DNA of 64,000 nt from CAZAQK01 sp046344715 (GTDB lineage: Bacteria > Pseudomonadota > Alphaproteobacteria > Rickettsiales > SXRF01), in NCBI GenBank assembly GCA_046344715.1, contig JBKDKX010000002.1, positions 1 to 64,000 of the forward strand, given 5' to 3'. Each line of letters opens with the position of its first letter. Within the stretch, counting starts at the first letter, position 1. Positions 17,144 to 26,420 of this stretch are shown here, in pieces. The notes beneath the pieces are model-generated. The model searched no databases. It had not been told where the DNA came from and was given only the letters and a program-made list of their open reading frames with translations. The translations under genes and the position numbers were made by a program.

Positions 17144-18436
17144 ATGAACAAACCCCTTCGCATAGGCATTGCCGGTCTTGGCACGGTTGGTTGCGGTGCT
17201 ATCAATATTTTGCACAATAATGCAGAGTTGATCACGAACCGTTGTGGCCGCGCCATTGAAATCGTTGCGGTTACTGCGGGCAATAAAAACAAAAAGCGCG
17301 ATGCGGATATCTCCGGCCTGAAATGGGTGGATTCTGCACTCGATATGGTGGCGGATACTTCCATTGATGTGGTGGTGGAAGCCATTGGTGGCTCAGAAGG
17401 TATCGCCCGTGAGCTGGTAGAAAAATCACTCACTGCCGGTAGATCAGTGGTGACGGCGAATAAAGCACTCATCGCCCATCACGGCATCGGCCTTGCCAAA
17501 CTTGCTGAGCAGCATAACGCCATGCTCGCATTTGAAGCGGCAGTTGCTGGCGGTATTCCTGTAATCAAAGCATTGCGCGATGGTTTGGCTGCCAACCGCT
17601 TCACCCATATCGCAGGCATTATCAACGGCACCTGTAATTACATTTTAAGCCGTATGCGCGGTGAAGGGCTTGATTTACCGGTGGTGATGGAAGAAGCCGG
17701 AAAGCTCGGATATTTAGAAGCCGACCCAAGTTTTGATGTGGACGGTATTGATGCCGCGCATAAACTCTCGATACTTACCAGCCTTGCCTTTGGCTGTGCA
17801 CCTGCCATTGATAAAGTCTATATGGAAGGCATACGCGGCGTTTCCAAGCACGACATTCAGTTTGCCGAAGAGCTTGGCTATGTGGTGAAATTACTTGGCA
17901 TTGCCAGTGTTTCAGATGAAGGTATTTTGCAGCGCGTGCATCCGGCGCTGGTGCCGATTTCTTCATCACTTGCTAACGTGAATGGTTCGTTCAATGCCAT
18001 ACAGATCGAAGGCGATGCGGTGGGCACGGTATTTTTAGAAGGCCGTGGCGCCGGTGCAGGGCCTACGGGTTCGTCCGTGGTTGCCGATGTGATGGATATT
18101 GCGCGCGGTGTGGCCTACAAGCCGTTTACGCTTCCGGTTGCAAGCCTGAAGGCACCAAAATTTGCCAGCATGGAAAATCTCAAATGCTCGTATTACTTAA
18201 GGCTCTCAGTGATCGATAAACCGGGCGTGCTCGCCGATGTGACCTCCATTTTCCGCGATGCCCAAATTTCTATGCGCTCCGTCATTCAGCATTCGCATAA
18301 TCCCGGTGAAGTGGTACAGATTGTCATCACCACGCACGAAACACAGGAATCATCCATGCAAAAAGCGATGGACGCGCTGGCAAAACTTGGTAGCGTAAAA
18401 GAAAAGCCCTACAGGATAAGGATTGAAAGTGTATGA
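17144..18436 (+). CDS. hom: Homoserine dehydrogenase
   Basis: A 430-residue NAD(P)-dependent enzyme reducing aspartate semialdehyde to homoserine, the branch point to threonine and methionine. An N-terminal Rossmann motif (GIAGLGTVGCGAINIL), the catalytic segment with GGIPVIKALRDGLAANR and INGTCNYILSRM, YLEADPSFDVDGIDAAHKL, and a C-terminal ACT domain (residues about 350-430, LSVIDKPGVLADVTSIF) are all visible. The ACT domain implies allosteric feedback, usually by threonine. ATG 17144 has an AGGA ribosome site. Its end overlaps glpX by 4 bases (ATGA), so the two are coupled. Confidence 0.97.
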   Translation: MNKPLRIGIAGLGTVGCGAINILHNNAELITNRCGRAIEIVAVTAGNKNKKRDADISGLKWVDSALDMVADTSIDVVVEAIGGSEGIARELVEKSLTAGRSVVTANKALIAHHGIGLAKLAEQHNAMLAFEAAVAGGIPVIKALRDGLAANRFTHIAGIINGTCNYILSRMRGEGLDLPVVMEEAGKLGYLEADPSFDVDGIDAAHKLSILTSLAFGCAPAIDKVYMEGIRGVSKHDIQFAEELGYVVKLLGIASVSDEGILQRVHPALVPISSSLANVNGSFNAIQIEGDAVGTVFLEGRGAGAGPTGSSVVADVMDIARGVAYKPFTLPVASLKAPKFASMENLKCSYYLRLSVIDKPGVLADVTSIFRDAQISMRSVIQHSHNPGEVVQIVITTHETQESSMQKAMDALAKLGSVKEKPYRIRIESV

Positions 18437-19449
18437 AAACCGTAGCCAAAAAGAAGCCCGCTGAGAAAGTATCTTTCTGGTCAGATCGCAATTTCGCACT
18501 GGAAGCCGTGCGCGTAACCGAAGCGGCAGCACTTGCCTGCTCGCGCTGGATGGGGCGTGGTGAAGAAAAGGAAGCCGACCGTGCGGCGGTGAATGCCATG
18601 CGTGATGCGCTCAATGGCCTTGCTATTGATGGCACCGTGGTAATCGGCGAAGGCGAGCGCGACAAAGCACCTATGCTTTACATTGGTGAAAAAGTCGGCA
18701 GTGCGCCGGGTGCTGGCCCGGGTGTGGATATTGCGCTTGACCCGCTGGAAGGCACAACCATTTGCGCCAAAGGTGGCGTGAATGCGCTGGCGGTAATGGC
18801 GATGGCGGAAAAAGGCGGCTTCCTGCACGCGCCGGATGTGTATATGGATAAAATTGCCGTCGGTGGTGGACTGCCAAAAGGTGTTGTTGACCTCGATAAC
18901 AAACCGCTTACTAACCTGAAAAATCTGGCCAAAGCAAAAAAGTGCGACATTTCTGATCTGGTGGTGTGTATCCTTGAGCGTGATCGTCATGAAGATCTCA
19001 TCGCCAAGGTGCGCGAAGCGGGTGCGCGCATTCAGCTCATTCTGGATGGTGACGTGGCGGGGGTTATCGCCACCGCGCGGCCTGAAACCGGCGTGGATAT
19101 GTATGTGGGCATAGGCGGCGCGCCGGAGGGCGTGCTTGCTGCAGCGGCGCTTCGCTCAACTGGTGGCCAGATGCAGGGACGGCTTTTATTCTCCAAACAG
19201 GAAGAAAAAACGCGTGCGCAGCGCATGGGTATTAAAAACCTTAACCATAAATACGAGTTGGAAGAAATGGCCAAGGGTGATGTGATGTTTGCGGCCACCG
19301 GCGTGACCGATGGTTCAATGCTTAAAGGCGTGCGCCGTTTCCCGGGTGGCGCAACCACGCACTCCATCGTGATGCGCTCAAAAACCGGCACCGTGCGCGT
19401 GGTGGAAGCCAGCCACAACTTCACCCGCAAAACCTGGGGCGATGTATAA
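18433..19449 (+). CDS. glpX: Class II fructose-1,6-bisphosphatase
   Basis: A 338-residue GlpX-type phosphatase hydrolysing fructose-1,6-bisphosphate in gluconeogenesis; some homologues also act on sedoheptulose-1,7-bisphosphate. The metal and phosphate motifs GEGERDKAPMLYIGE and DPLEGTTICAKGG are intact, as are the later ILDGDVAGVIAT and GIGGAPEGVLAAAAL. It overlaps the hom stop by 4 bases. A hom-glpX pair is frequent in alphaproteobacteria. The N-terminus is slightly extended and lysine-rich (MKTVAKKKPAEK). Confidence 0.96.
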   Translation: MKTVAKKKPAEKVSFWSDRNFALEAVRVTEAAALACSRWMGRGEEKEADRAAVNAMRDALNGLAIDGTVVIGEGERDKAPMLYIGEKVGSAPGAGPGVDIALDPLEGTTICAKGGVNALAVMAMAEKGGFLHAPDVYMDKIAVGGGLPKGVVDLDNKPLTNLKNLAKAKKCDISDLVVCILERDRHEDLIAKVREAGARIQLILDGDVAGVIATARPETGVDMYVGIGGAPEGVLAAAALRSTGGQMQGRLLFSKQEEKTRAQRMGIKNLNHKYELEEMAKGDVMFAATGVTDGSMLKGVRRFPGGATTHSIVMRSKTGTVRVVEASHNFTRKTWGDV

Positions 19450-19502
19450 AAATCTTCTAGTTCAATATGTTAATTAGATATCTATCGTAACACTAATGTA
19501 AC

Positions 19503-19531
19503 TTAATATTTACACGTGGCTCATATACTAT
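19503..19531 (+). promoter_or_regulatory. Promoter placed for a leaderless transcript
   Basis: TACTAT at 19526-19531 lies exactly six bases before the ATG at 19538, with a weak -35-like TTAATA at 19503-19508 (17-base spacer). Transcription would begin at or next to the A of the ATG. There is no ribosome-binding site. The same -10/ATG spacing is seen before the genes starting at 10663 and 36162. Confidence 0.45.
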
Positions 19532-19537
19532 TAAGCC

Positions 19538-20659
19538 ATGACCACATTACTCGACGCTGGATATTTTCATATTAAAGAGCTTGGATTCCCTCTGAAAAAC
19601 AAGCTGGCTGCTGTACAGCTGCCGTACCAGAAGGACATTGCATATCTTGTCCATCTGAAAGCAGGTAAAAAATTTACTCCACCGCAAGATTATCAAGGGC
19701 TCATTGCTGAATTTGAAGACGCTAAAGACAAAGCTCGTCGCTTTGTTCTACTCCGTCCTGCCGAAAATGGCACTGTGACAATTGATAAGGATATGATTGG
19801 CGATGTGAAGCGTTTGACAGTCATGCCAAGCCCTACCGAAATACAATCATTGGAATACGGGCTTACGCACTATGGTAAGCAAATAGATAAGGTGGCTATA
19901 CTGTTTGATGATCTCGGTTTGCCATCGGGTATTTCGGAAAATCTGGGTATGCTTATGCCTGAAGCGTACCCGCCGTTATTGGCGACGCATGGAAAGTCTG
20001 ACACTATCTTGTTGTCTGAGCGCAAAGCGCGCAACAAGGTTTCAAAACTCATGGAAAAACAGATCAAACGCATCGGCAAAGAAGGCTTTACACCAGAATC
20101 AGAATATAACCAGACTGGTTTTGTGGTTGGCACTCTTGATAGTGCAGGCGCCAGTGCAGAGCGTAGCTGTTCAGATGGTAATTTGGTGCTGACCTCACCT
20201 TCCATTATGGATGAACATGCAATTTCAAGAAAAGCTATTGCCTTAAACAGGAAAGGTAAGGGTAACAACATTGTACCCTCCTGCGGAGTATTTGAAGCTG
20301 GCAGGCTTATGGCCTGTGAAAATGAGGGGGCGGATCGTATCATTTCCGTTTATCACGCTGCGGATGATGCGACTATTCGTGTAAAAAATGTTGATGGGGC
20401 ATTCATTTACGCGTGGCTAAAGTCTGATTCCAACATGCGTCATACGATTGTGACGCTTGGTGAGTCCTCAAAATCAGACCCACTGGTGGATGAATATACT
20501 CCTGATCGGTTACGTGATAACGGAGGTACTAATTACAAGAATTTCCTCGCACAAATGACTGCAGTTCCTCCCATACGCCCTGTTATGGATGGAAGTAAAG
20601 TAGTTGTATCATCGCCTGATGAGCGTGCAGGCCCTGATGCTGGCTGCCGTATTGGTTAA
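19538..20659 (+). CDS. Hypothetical protein, 373 residues
   Basis: A soluble protein of unknown family. The N-terminal third alternates strands and helices (YFHIKELGFPL, YLVHLKAGKKF, RRFVLLRPAENGTVTI). A basic helical segment (about residues 163-185, ERKARNKVSKLMEKQIKRIGKEG) separates it from a Gly/Ser-rich C-terminal region with three cysteines (SERSCSDGN, VPSCGVFEAG, LMACENEGA). No signal peptide or membrane helix. Translation appears leaderless, with a -10 hexamer six bases before the ATG and no ribosome site. Its end overlaps the convergent DUF6624 gene by 4 bases. Nothing nearby suggests a function. Confidence 0.7.
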   Translation: MTTLLDAGYFHIKELGFPLKNKLAAVQLPYQKDIAYLVHLKAGKKFTPPQDYQGLIAEFEDAKDKARRFVLLRPAENGTVTIDKDMIGDVKRLTVMPSPTEIQSLEYGLTHYGKQIDKVAILFDDLGLPSGISENLGMLMPEAYPPLLATHGKSDTILLSERKARNKVSKLMEKQIKRIGKEGFTPESEYNQTGFVVGTLDSAGASAERSCSDGNLVLTSPSIMDEHAISRKAIALNRKGKGNNIVPSCGVFEAGRLMACENEGADRIISVYHAADDATIRVKNVDGAFIYAWLKSDSNMRHTIVTLGESSKSDPLVDEYTPDRLRDNGGTNYKNFLAQMTAVPPIRPVMDGSKVVVSSPDERAGPDAGCRIG

Positions 20660-21261
20660 TGCGGATTACCCGGAAATTCGATGATCTTATGTTCCCTGCG
20701 CATCTCCAGCTCTTCGGCGTAGCCGTTTAGGAGTGGACGGTAGAGTAGCAGGTCACCATTATTGACGCGCAGGAAATAGTCACTCAGCGATTCGGTTAGC
20801 CCTACCTCACGGCGCAGCGCATCCACGGTATCAGGATTTTCGATAGGCTTGGGTACGAAGCACCCATTGGTGACCTCGCGTATCTGTGTGCCGAAGCGCT
20901 GGTGCTTGCCTTGATTGCATAAGATACGGTCGGTCAGGAAGGCAAGAAAACCCGGGGATGTACAGCCCAACTTTACACCACCTAACATGTATTTATGGCA
21001 AAGCTCCTGAAACTCCAGGTCATAATCGGCGTGTTGTACAATCATGAAGGCGGCGGCCTCGGCATGGCCATCATAGCTTTTATTATCCGGCCAGCCTTGT
21101 TTCAGCACAATTTCCTTCAATGCATCGCTCTTGCGGCGGTGAATGCTTTCTAAAAACTGTAAGGAAGATGGGTGGTAAACGGGTGAGGCTAAAGGTGCTT
21201 CCAGACCTTCCGGGGAAGCGAGGGAAAATAATTCATCAGGGTTAAATGTTGATTCTGTCAT
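20656..21261 (-). CDS. DUF6624-family protein
   Basis: A 201-residue protein whose core matches the pattern I associate with DUF6624: a GWP segment, then AAAFMIVQHADYDLEFQELC, then GFLAFLTDRILCNQGKHQRFGTQ. Conserved His, Asp and Tyr residues in QHADYD, TDRIL and FGTQ could form an active or binding site, but the family's function is not established as far as I know. A good ribosome site (AGGATGAG) precedes ATG 21261. It converges with the 373-residue orphan gene and has no obvious partner. Confidence 0.75.
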   Translation of the reverse strand: MTESTFNPDELFSLASPEGLEAPLASPVYHPSSLQFLESIHRRKSDALKEIVLKQGWPDNKSYDGHAEAAAFMIVQHADYDLEFQELCHKYMLGGVKLGCTSPGFLAFLTDRILCNQGKHQRFGTQIREVTNGCFVPKPIENPDTVDALRREVGLTESLSDYFLRVNNGDLLLYRPLLNGYAEELEMRREHKIIEFPGNPH

Positions 21262-21383
21262 TAATATTTTTACTCATCCTGTCTTTACCATTTTAACCTA
21301 AAATGTGGCAAAATGCTGCAAAAAACCGTACAAAGAACGCTAAAACACCTCATAAATTGCCATTATGCCGATGATTAGGCAAT

Positions 21384-22265
21384 TCACGGCAGGACAGAAG
21401 ATGCGTTCTTTCTTGATTCGTGGCGAGTGATGTACACGGTGGAGGCAACAATCACCAATGCGCCAAGCGCGGTTTGCAGGGTAAGTATTTCGTCGAAGAA
21501 CATAAAGCCAAGTATCGACACAAAAATCAACCGCGTGAAATCAAACGGCATGAGTATAACGAGATCCACGCGCTTGAACGCACGCGTCATAGTAAGATGA
21601 GAGGCCGTAGAAAAGAGCGCGATACAAAATACCAGCCACCACTGATACATGCTAATCTCTTGCCAATGTAGCAAGGCAGGTACGATCGACCAAGGAATCA
21701 TAAACAAGGTCATGTAGAATACAATGGTTTCCGGAGATTCCGTGCGCGTAAGCGTTTTTACCAATACGCCGGAGATTCCCATTAGTAGAGATGCCAGCAG
21801 CACAATCATCGCCTTGTGATCAATACCATACACATCTGGCCTGAGGATAATAAGTACACCGAAGAATCCTACAATAATTGCCCCCCACCGATGCAATCCT
21901 GCGCGTTCGCCTAAAAATATCATGGCGATGATGGTAGAAAAAATCGGCGTAGTGAAAGATAGGGCGGTTGCCAGCGTCATCGGCATAATCGAAATGGAAT
22001 AAAACCACAGCTCCATGGAAAGGATGCCAACAGTTGCCCGCCAGAAATGATTACCCATGCGGTTGGTTTTGAAAATTTTCCGGTCGCGGTGCAGGTAGGC
22101 ACACCACAGCAGTATCATAAAAAAACTGATAACATTGCGAAGCAACACCATCTGGGTGGGGTGCATGGTCGCTGAGAGTTCACGAATAAAAGCCATCATC
22201 ACAGAAAAGCCCGCCATGCTGAGCAACATGAGGAGAATGGCTTGTAGTGTGGGTGAGCGTGGCAT
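21384..22265 (-). CDS. EamA/DMT-family permease
   Basis: A drug/metabolite transporter superfamily protein of about 293 residues with ten predicted membrane helices in two five-helix EamA repeats (residues about 5-140 and 150-285). Typical stretches are MLLRNVISFFMILLW, LATALSFTTPIFSTIIAMIFLGE in the first repeat and PFDFTRLIFVSILGFMFFDE in the second. The substrate cannot be read from sequence; relatives export amino acids or other metabolites. I start at ATG 22265 because the upstream extension begins at a TTG and is not hydrophobic. Monocistronic or last in the minus-strand run with hdaA. Confidence 0.88.
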   Translation of the reverse strand: MPRSPTLQAILLMLLSMAGFSVMMAFIRELSATMHPTQMVLLRNVISFFMILLWCAYLHRDRKIFKTNRMGNHFWRATVGILSMELWFYSISIMPMTLATALSFTTPIFSTIIAMIFLGERAGLHRWGAIIVGFFGVLIILRPDVYGIDHKAMIVLLASLLMGISGVLVKTLTRTESPETIVFYMTLFMIPWSIVPALLHWQEISMYQWWLVFCIALFSTASHLTMTRAFKRVDLVILMPFDFTRLIFVSILGFMFFDEILTLQTALGALVIVASTVYITRHESRKNASSVLP

Positions 22266-22310
22266 CAGGGTGCTTCTAGTATGACTGGTGACATCATACG
22301 GTATCAATGG

Positions 22311-22949
22311 TTACAAAATACTTAGCACATGCTTGATAAATGGAATGGTCAGGCTGCGTTTAGTTTCGAGCATCTGCGTATCGAGCTTGTCAACCATGTT
22401 GGTAATTGCTGTGAAGGAGCGTTCTGTATGTGTAAGCAGGTACGTAATAACATCATCAGAAATCTTAATTTGCCGGTCGGCAAATTGCTTGTAGAGCACG
22501 GCAGATAACACGTCATCATCTGGCGCATCAATATGCGCCGTGGGCAGCGCGCGCAAGCGTGAGGTTAGATCGGGCAGTGTAAATGGCAACTGGCCAGCCG
22601 GAAGTGCGCTGGTAAGCAGCAGCGACACTTTCTGTTCTTTGCTATAGTTCAGGGTATGAAACAGAATTTCCTCATTACAGAATTCAGCATTATCAAGCCA
22701 TAGGTTGCGATTAATATGATCAGGTGAGACAGATTGTTTTTTACAGTCAATAATGGCTGCATCAGCGCGCGCTGCCCATATATGTCCCAGATGCGTTTTG
22801 CCGCTGCCAGATGCCCCGCTAATCAGCAACGCCTGCCATGCAGGCCATGTGACAATCTGGTTATAAGCAGCTTTATTACATTCCGAGACGACGAAATTTG
22901 CTTCGGCATATACTGCCGGCAGCGTGATAGGAAGTGCATATTGTGACAT
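22311..22949 (-). CDS. hdaA: DnaA-homologous regulator of replication initiation (HdaA)
   Basis: A 212-residue AAA+ protein homologous to DnaA domain III but without the helix-turn-helix DNA-binding domain, like alphaproteobacterial HdaA. With the sliding clamp it stimulates ATP hydrolysis by DnaA after initiation. The Walker A motif GASGSGKTHLGH is intact, followed by a Walker B-like region (NLWLDNAEFC), sensor 1 (LLLTSALPAGQLPFTLPDLTSRL) and a C-terminal lid. The N-terminal QYALPITLP fits a clamp-binding motif. It starts 5 bases after the AI-2E transporter gene, so it belongs to the run DUF2066, AI-2E, hdaA. This synteny is common in alphaproteobacteria. Confidence 0.9.
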   Translation of the reverse strand: MSQYALPITLPAVYAEANFVVSECNKAAYNQIVTWPAWQALLISGASGSGKTHLGHIWAARADAAIIDCKKQSVSPDHINRNLWLDNAEFCNEEILFHTLNYSKEQKVSLLLTSALPAGQLPFTLPDLTSRLRALPTAHIDAPDDDVLSAVLYKQFADRQIKISDDVITYLLTHTERSFTAITNMVDKLDTQMLETKRSLTIPFIKHVLSIL

Positions 22950-22954
22950 AACGC

Positions 22955-24043
22955 CTAAGCCTTTGTGGGCTTGCTGGGCGTATCATTATAATAGCTACTC
23001 GCCTGGTATTGTTTAGTGGCGAAGCGAATGAGTACGCCAATGACCGCAGTAACTGGAATCGCAAGCAAAATACCTACAAAACCAAACAGTGCCGCACCGG
23101 CCAGCATACCAAAAATAATCCACACTGGATGCAGGCCCACTTTTTCACCCACCAGTTTGGGTGTAATAAAATAGCCTTCAATCATCTGGCCGGTGACAAA
23201 TACCGCAAGTACGGTTAGTACAGATGCCATATCGCCAAACTGGAAGAAGGCAACGCCAAGGCCAACACTCATACCCAGCATCAGGCCGACATAGGGGAAT
23301 ATCACCAGAAAGCCTGTAGCCAGGCCAATTACGATGCCGAATTTCAGGCCAGCCAGTGACAGGCCAATAGCGTAATAGGTGCCGAGTATCAGGCACACGT
23401 TTATCTGACCACGGATGAATCCTGCAAGCGTGGCATCAATAATCTGCATTTGTTCACGGATGGTATGGGCGTGTTTGCGTGGCAGAAGATTATCAACACG
23501 TTCGACAATGCCATCCCAATCACGCAATATATAAAACGCGACGATAGGTGTAATCAGTACCAGCGAGAGCATGTTTATGAGTGCCATGCCGGAGAGAAAC
23601 AGGTTTGCTACTAAATCGCCGCCGAGTTTGATAGCAGTGCCGGAAATATTATTGATGGCAGATTTAAGATGCTCCATCTGTTCGGTGCCAAGGCCTCCGA
23701 GACGAGCTTTAATCTGTTCGCCGTAACTTTGCTCAAATGCCACAATGTAATCAGGCAGCGCCGCAACAAGGCCGGAGAACTGATTGGCGATGACAGGAAC
23801 AATAATGAGCGCAAGCAAGGTGATGCTTACAAAGAACATAGCCGTCAGCACAGTGGTGGCAATACCGCGTGACATACCTTTGCGTTGCAGTTTATCGGCG
23901 GCGGGATCAAGAAAATAGGCCACCATGATGCCAAGAACAAAAGGCAGAAGAACAGAGCGTATCAAAAACAGGAATACAAAAAACAGTAATGCGATCGCTA
24001 TCCAGAACCACCACCTTTTATGCATTGTCGCCTGATTAGTCAC
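22955..24043 (-). CDS. AI-2E family transporter (PerM-like)
   Basis: A 362-residue membrane protein with about eight helices. The N-terminal pair, a long periplasmic region (about residues 75-135) and the C-terminal cluster with PYVGLMLGMSVGL, ITPKLVGEKVGLHPVWIIFGMLAGAALFGFVGILLAIPVTA define the AI-2E/PerM family. Family members include exporters and antiporters; the specific substrate is unknown. The start overlaps the DUF2066 gene by 8 bases and the stop is 5 bases before hdaA, so the three are probably one transcript. Confidence 0.9.
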   Translation of the reverse strand: MTNQATMHKRWWFWIAIALLFFVFLFLIRSVLLPFVLGIMVAYFLDPAADKLQRKGMSRGIATTVLTAMFFVSITLLALIIVPVIANQFSGLVAALPDYIVAFEQSYGEQIKARLGGLGTEQMEHLKSAINNISGTAIKLGGDLVANLFLSGMALINMLSLVLITPIVAFYILRDWDGIVERVDNLLPRKHAHTIREQMQIIDATLAGFIRGQINVCLILGTYYAIGLSLAGLKFGIVIGLATGFLVIFPYVGLMLGMSVGLGVAFFQFGDMASVLTVLAVFVTGQMIEGYFITPKLVGEKVGLHPVWIIFGMLAGAALFGFVGILLAIPVTAVIGVLIRFATKQYQASSYYNDTPSKPTKA

Positions 24044-25148
24044 GTGTGATTACCCAGTAGTCGTTATATTTTCCAAGGCGCATCCCGAGGCTATCAATGC
24101 CACCTGCCAGTGAATCTGGTGTGCCGCGATAATATATAGCCATATCCACCTGCTGCGGTGAAATAGCCAGCATCTCGATGCGATCAATCATCGGGAGTGT
24201 TGCAAGTTTGGTTTTCAGTTCTGTCCACGAATTAAGCGTGGTGATGGAAGCAAGAATCATGATTTTATTGCGCTCACCGCCTACTGCACCTTTGGTGGTG
24301 GATACCTCCTCTGTTTTTTTGTCGTGCAGGGTTTCTGCAATGTCGCGGGCAGCACGTGCCAGCAGCATGTCACGTGTTTCCTGCGGGTCAGCGCGGTAGG
24401 TGAGGGCGTTTACCTCATTGCGTGTGCGTCCCATGCGGCGCTTGACTACGGTGAGCATGGTATCAGGTTTACGGGTGTACGTGGCACTGAGTATCACAAT
24501 GTCGCTTGCGCCATACCGTATGGCCAGAGGAGAAAGCGATGAATAAGTAGCAGAAGAAAGTGTTGCCACGTCAATGACGGCAATATCACTGTTATCACCA
24601 ACCGGCACTACAATATCACCAGATAGGTTTTCGATAGCGAAAGATCGCCACACATGCTTCCACAGATTTTTTTCTTCCCATAGGCTCACGGTTTTATCTT
24701 CTTCGTAAGAGGGGATAATCAGGAATGAGCTGGTGGTGGCATGTACTTCTTCATCATCTTTATTGGCGTCAGAGGCGTTGGTAATCAAGGTACTTACCGC
24801 GTCAGCGTCAAAGCTGATAATCATGCGGGCGCGATACCGATTTTCCGTAACTTTTTCTTCCAGAATTTCGGTGCCGCGCACCATGCCGGCAATTTTTACG
24901 GCATCCAGCTGATTCAAAATATCCTGTGTCTGACCTGGAGGGGCGAGCTTGTTAATTAAGTTACGAAGTGCATCAAATTGAGCTTTTTCAAGGGCTTCAT
25001 CGCGCGCTTCGACGGCGTCTTTACCGGTGACATCAACCGAGGCCTCGCTATTAATGATCGCTTCACTGGCCAGAACCGGCACAGAAAGCAGGCTTGCAGC
25101 CAGAAACATTGAAAAAAACCACTGACGGCAATTTTTCATATTAAGCAC
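24036..25148 (-). CDS. DUF2066-domain secreted protein
   Basis: A 370-residue exported protein with an N-terminal signal peptide (FFSMFLAASLLSVPVLA-SE). The mature N-terminal region, SEASVDVTGKDAVEARDEALEKAQFDALRNLINKL, is the recognisable DUF2066 hallmark. The rest is mixed and includes a domain ending with GGIDSLGMRLGKYNDYWVIT. The GTG at 25148 has AAGGG five bases upstream, so I keep it, though ATG 25139 is also possible. It precedes the AI-2E transporter and hdaA and is divergent from purM. Synteny with purM and hdaA recurs in alphaproteobacteria; the molecular role is not established. Confidence 0.82.
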   Translation of the reverse strand: MLNMKNCRQWFFSMFLAASLLSVPVLASEAIINSEASVDVTGKDAVEARDEALEKAQFDALRNLINKLAPPGQTQDILNQLDAVKIAGMVRGTEILEEKVTENRYRARMIISFDADAVSTLITNASDANKDDEEVHATTSSFLIIPSYEEDKTVSLWEEKNLWKHVWRSFAIENLSGDIVVPVGDNSDIAVIDVATLSSATYSSLSPLAIRYGASDIVILSATYTRKPDTMLTVVKRRMGRTRNEVNALTYRADPQETRDMLLARAARDIAETLHDKKTEEVSTTKGAVGGERNKIMILASITTLNSWTELKTKLATLPMIDRIEMLAISPQQVDMAIYYRGTPDSLAGGIDSLGMRLGKYNDYWVITRD

Positions 25149-25214
25149 TTGAACCCTTGTAAAACTCTGGCAATAGTCATACCCAGAAAACCCTTACACT
25201 GCAATGGATACTAT

Positions 25215-26270
25215 ATGAAAAAAAATCAATCTGCCACTTACCGCAAAGCAGGCGTGGATATTGATGCCGGTGAGGCACTGGTAGATAAAATCAAGCCTTT
25301 CGCCAAGGCAACCACTCGTGCGGGCGTAATGGGTGGGCTTGGCGGTTTCGGCGCATTATTTGATTTAAAAAAAGCCGGGTATAAAAATCCTGTGCTGGTT
25401 TCTTCTACAGATGGTGTTGGCACCAAGCTAAAGATTGCCCAGAAGCTTGGGCGTCACGATACCATTGGTATTGATCTGGTAGCCATGTGCGTGAATGATC
25501 TGGTGGTGCAGGGGGCTGAACCATTGTTCTTCCTTGACTATTTTGCTACCGGAAAATTGAAAGTGGAAGAAGCGGCGGATGTAATCAAAGGTATAGCTGC
25601 TGGTTGCAAAGAAGCAGGTTGTGCGCTGGTAGGCGGCGAGACGGCAGAAATGCCCGGCATGTATGGCGACGGCGAATATGACCTTGCGGGTTTTACCGTT
25701 GGTGCCGTGGAGAAAAATAAAATACTGCCGCTTAAAGTAAAGGCAGGCGATGTTGCACTCGGCCTTGCCTCAAGCGGGGTGCATTCCAACGGCTATTCGC
25801 TGGTGCGCTACATCATGGAGCAAAATAATGTGAGCTATGATTCGCCAGCACCCTTTGCTAAAGGCAAAACATTTGGCGATGTGTTGCTGACACCCACGCG
25901 CGTTTATGTGAAAAGTTGTTTGGCTGTAATTAAAGGCCATTCTGGCAAAGTAAAAGCGCTGGCGCATATCACCGGTGGCGGGCTGGTGGAAAATCTGCCG
26001 CGTGTGCTGCCGGATTCCATCGCGCTGGAAATTTCAAAAGGCGCGTGGAAACTGCCGCCTCTCTTCACATGGCTGCAAGAAGCTGGCAACGTGCCCACCG
26101 AAGATATGCACCGCACGTTCAATTGCGGTATCGGCATGGTGCTGGTGGTGGATAAAGCTGCCGCGGATAAAATTACCAAGACACTTACCAAGCACGGCGA
26201 AAAAGTGATTCGTTTAGGCGAAATGGTAAAGCGTTCAAAAAATATGCCGCAGGTGATTGTGCATGGCTGA
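25215..26270 (+). CDS. purM: Phosphoribosylformylglycinamidine cyclo-ligase
   Basis: A 351-residue PurM (AIR synthetase) that closes the imidazole ring of purines, converting FGAM to AIR with ATP. Conserved segments are STDGVGTKLKIAQ, GIDLVAMCVNDLVVQGAEPLFFLDY, GGETAEMPGMY and HITGGGLVENLPRVLP. I use ATG 25215; a TTG frame opening at 25149 would add 22 unrelated residues into the divergent promoter region. It is followed by purN (the next folate-dependent step is PurN) with a palindromic repeat between them. Confidence 0.97.
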   Translation: MKKNQSATYRKAGVDIDAGEALVDKIKPFAKATTRAGVMGGLGGFGALFDLKKAGYKNPVLVSSTDGVGTKLKIAQKLGRHDTIGIDLVAMCVNDLVVQGAEPLFFLDYFATGKLKVEEAADVIKGIAAGCKEAGCALVGGETAEMPGMYGDGEYDLAGFTVGAVEKNKILPLKVKAGDVALGLASSGVHSNGYSLVRYIMEQNNVSYDSPAPFAKGKTFGDVLLTPTRVYVKSCLAVIKGHSGKVKALAHITGGGLVENLPRVLPDSIALEISKGAWKLPPLFTWLQEAGNVPTEDMHRTFNCGIGMVLVVDKAAADKITKTLTKHGEKVIRLGEMVKRSKNMPQVIVHG

Positions 26271-26277
26271 TGTTATT

Positions 26278-26419
26278 CGTCATTGCGACCCCGCACTTGT
26301 TGCGGGGGAAGCAATCCATTTTACTGTCATTCTGAGCGTAGCGAAGAATCTTAAGATCCTTCACTTCGTTCAGGATGACAACGCTGGATTGCTTCGTCGC
26401 TGCGCTTCTCGCAATGACG
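26278..26419. repeat. Nested palindromic repeat between purM and purN
   Basis: The outer arms are CGTCATTGCGA...GCAATCCA (26278-26318) and TGGATTGCTTC...CGCAATGACG (26385-26419). A second palindrome is nested inside (26325-26380): TGTCATTCTGAGCG... matched by ...TTCAGGATGACA, centred on CTTAAG. The left outer arm also holds its own hairpin (CCCCGCA/TGCGGGG). The repeat ends one base before the purN ATG. Confidence 0.85.
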
Positions 26420-26420
26420 T

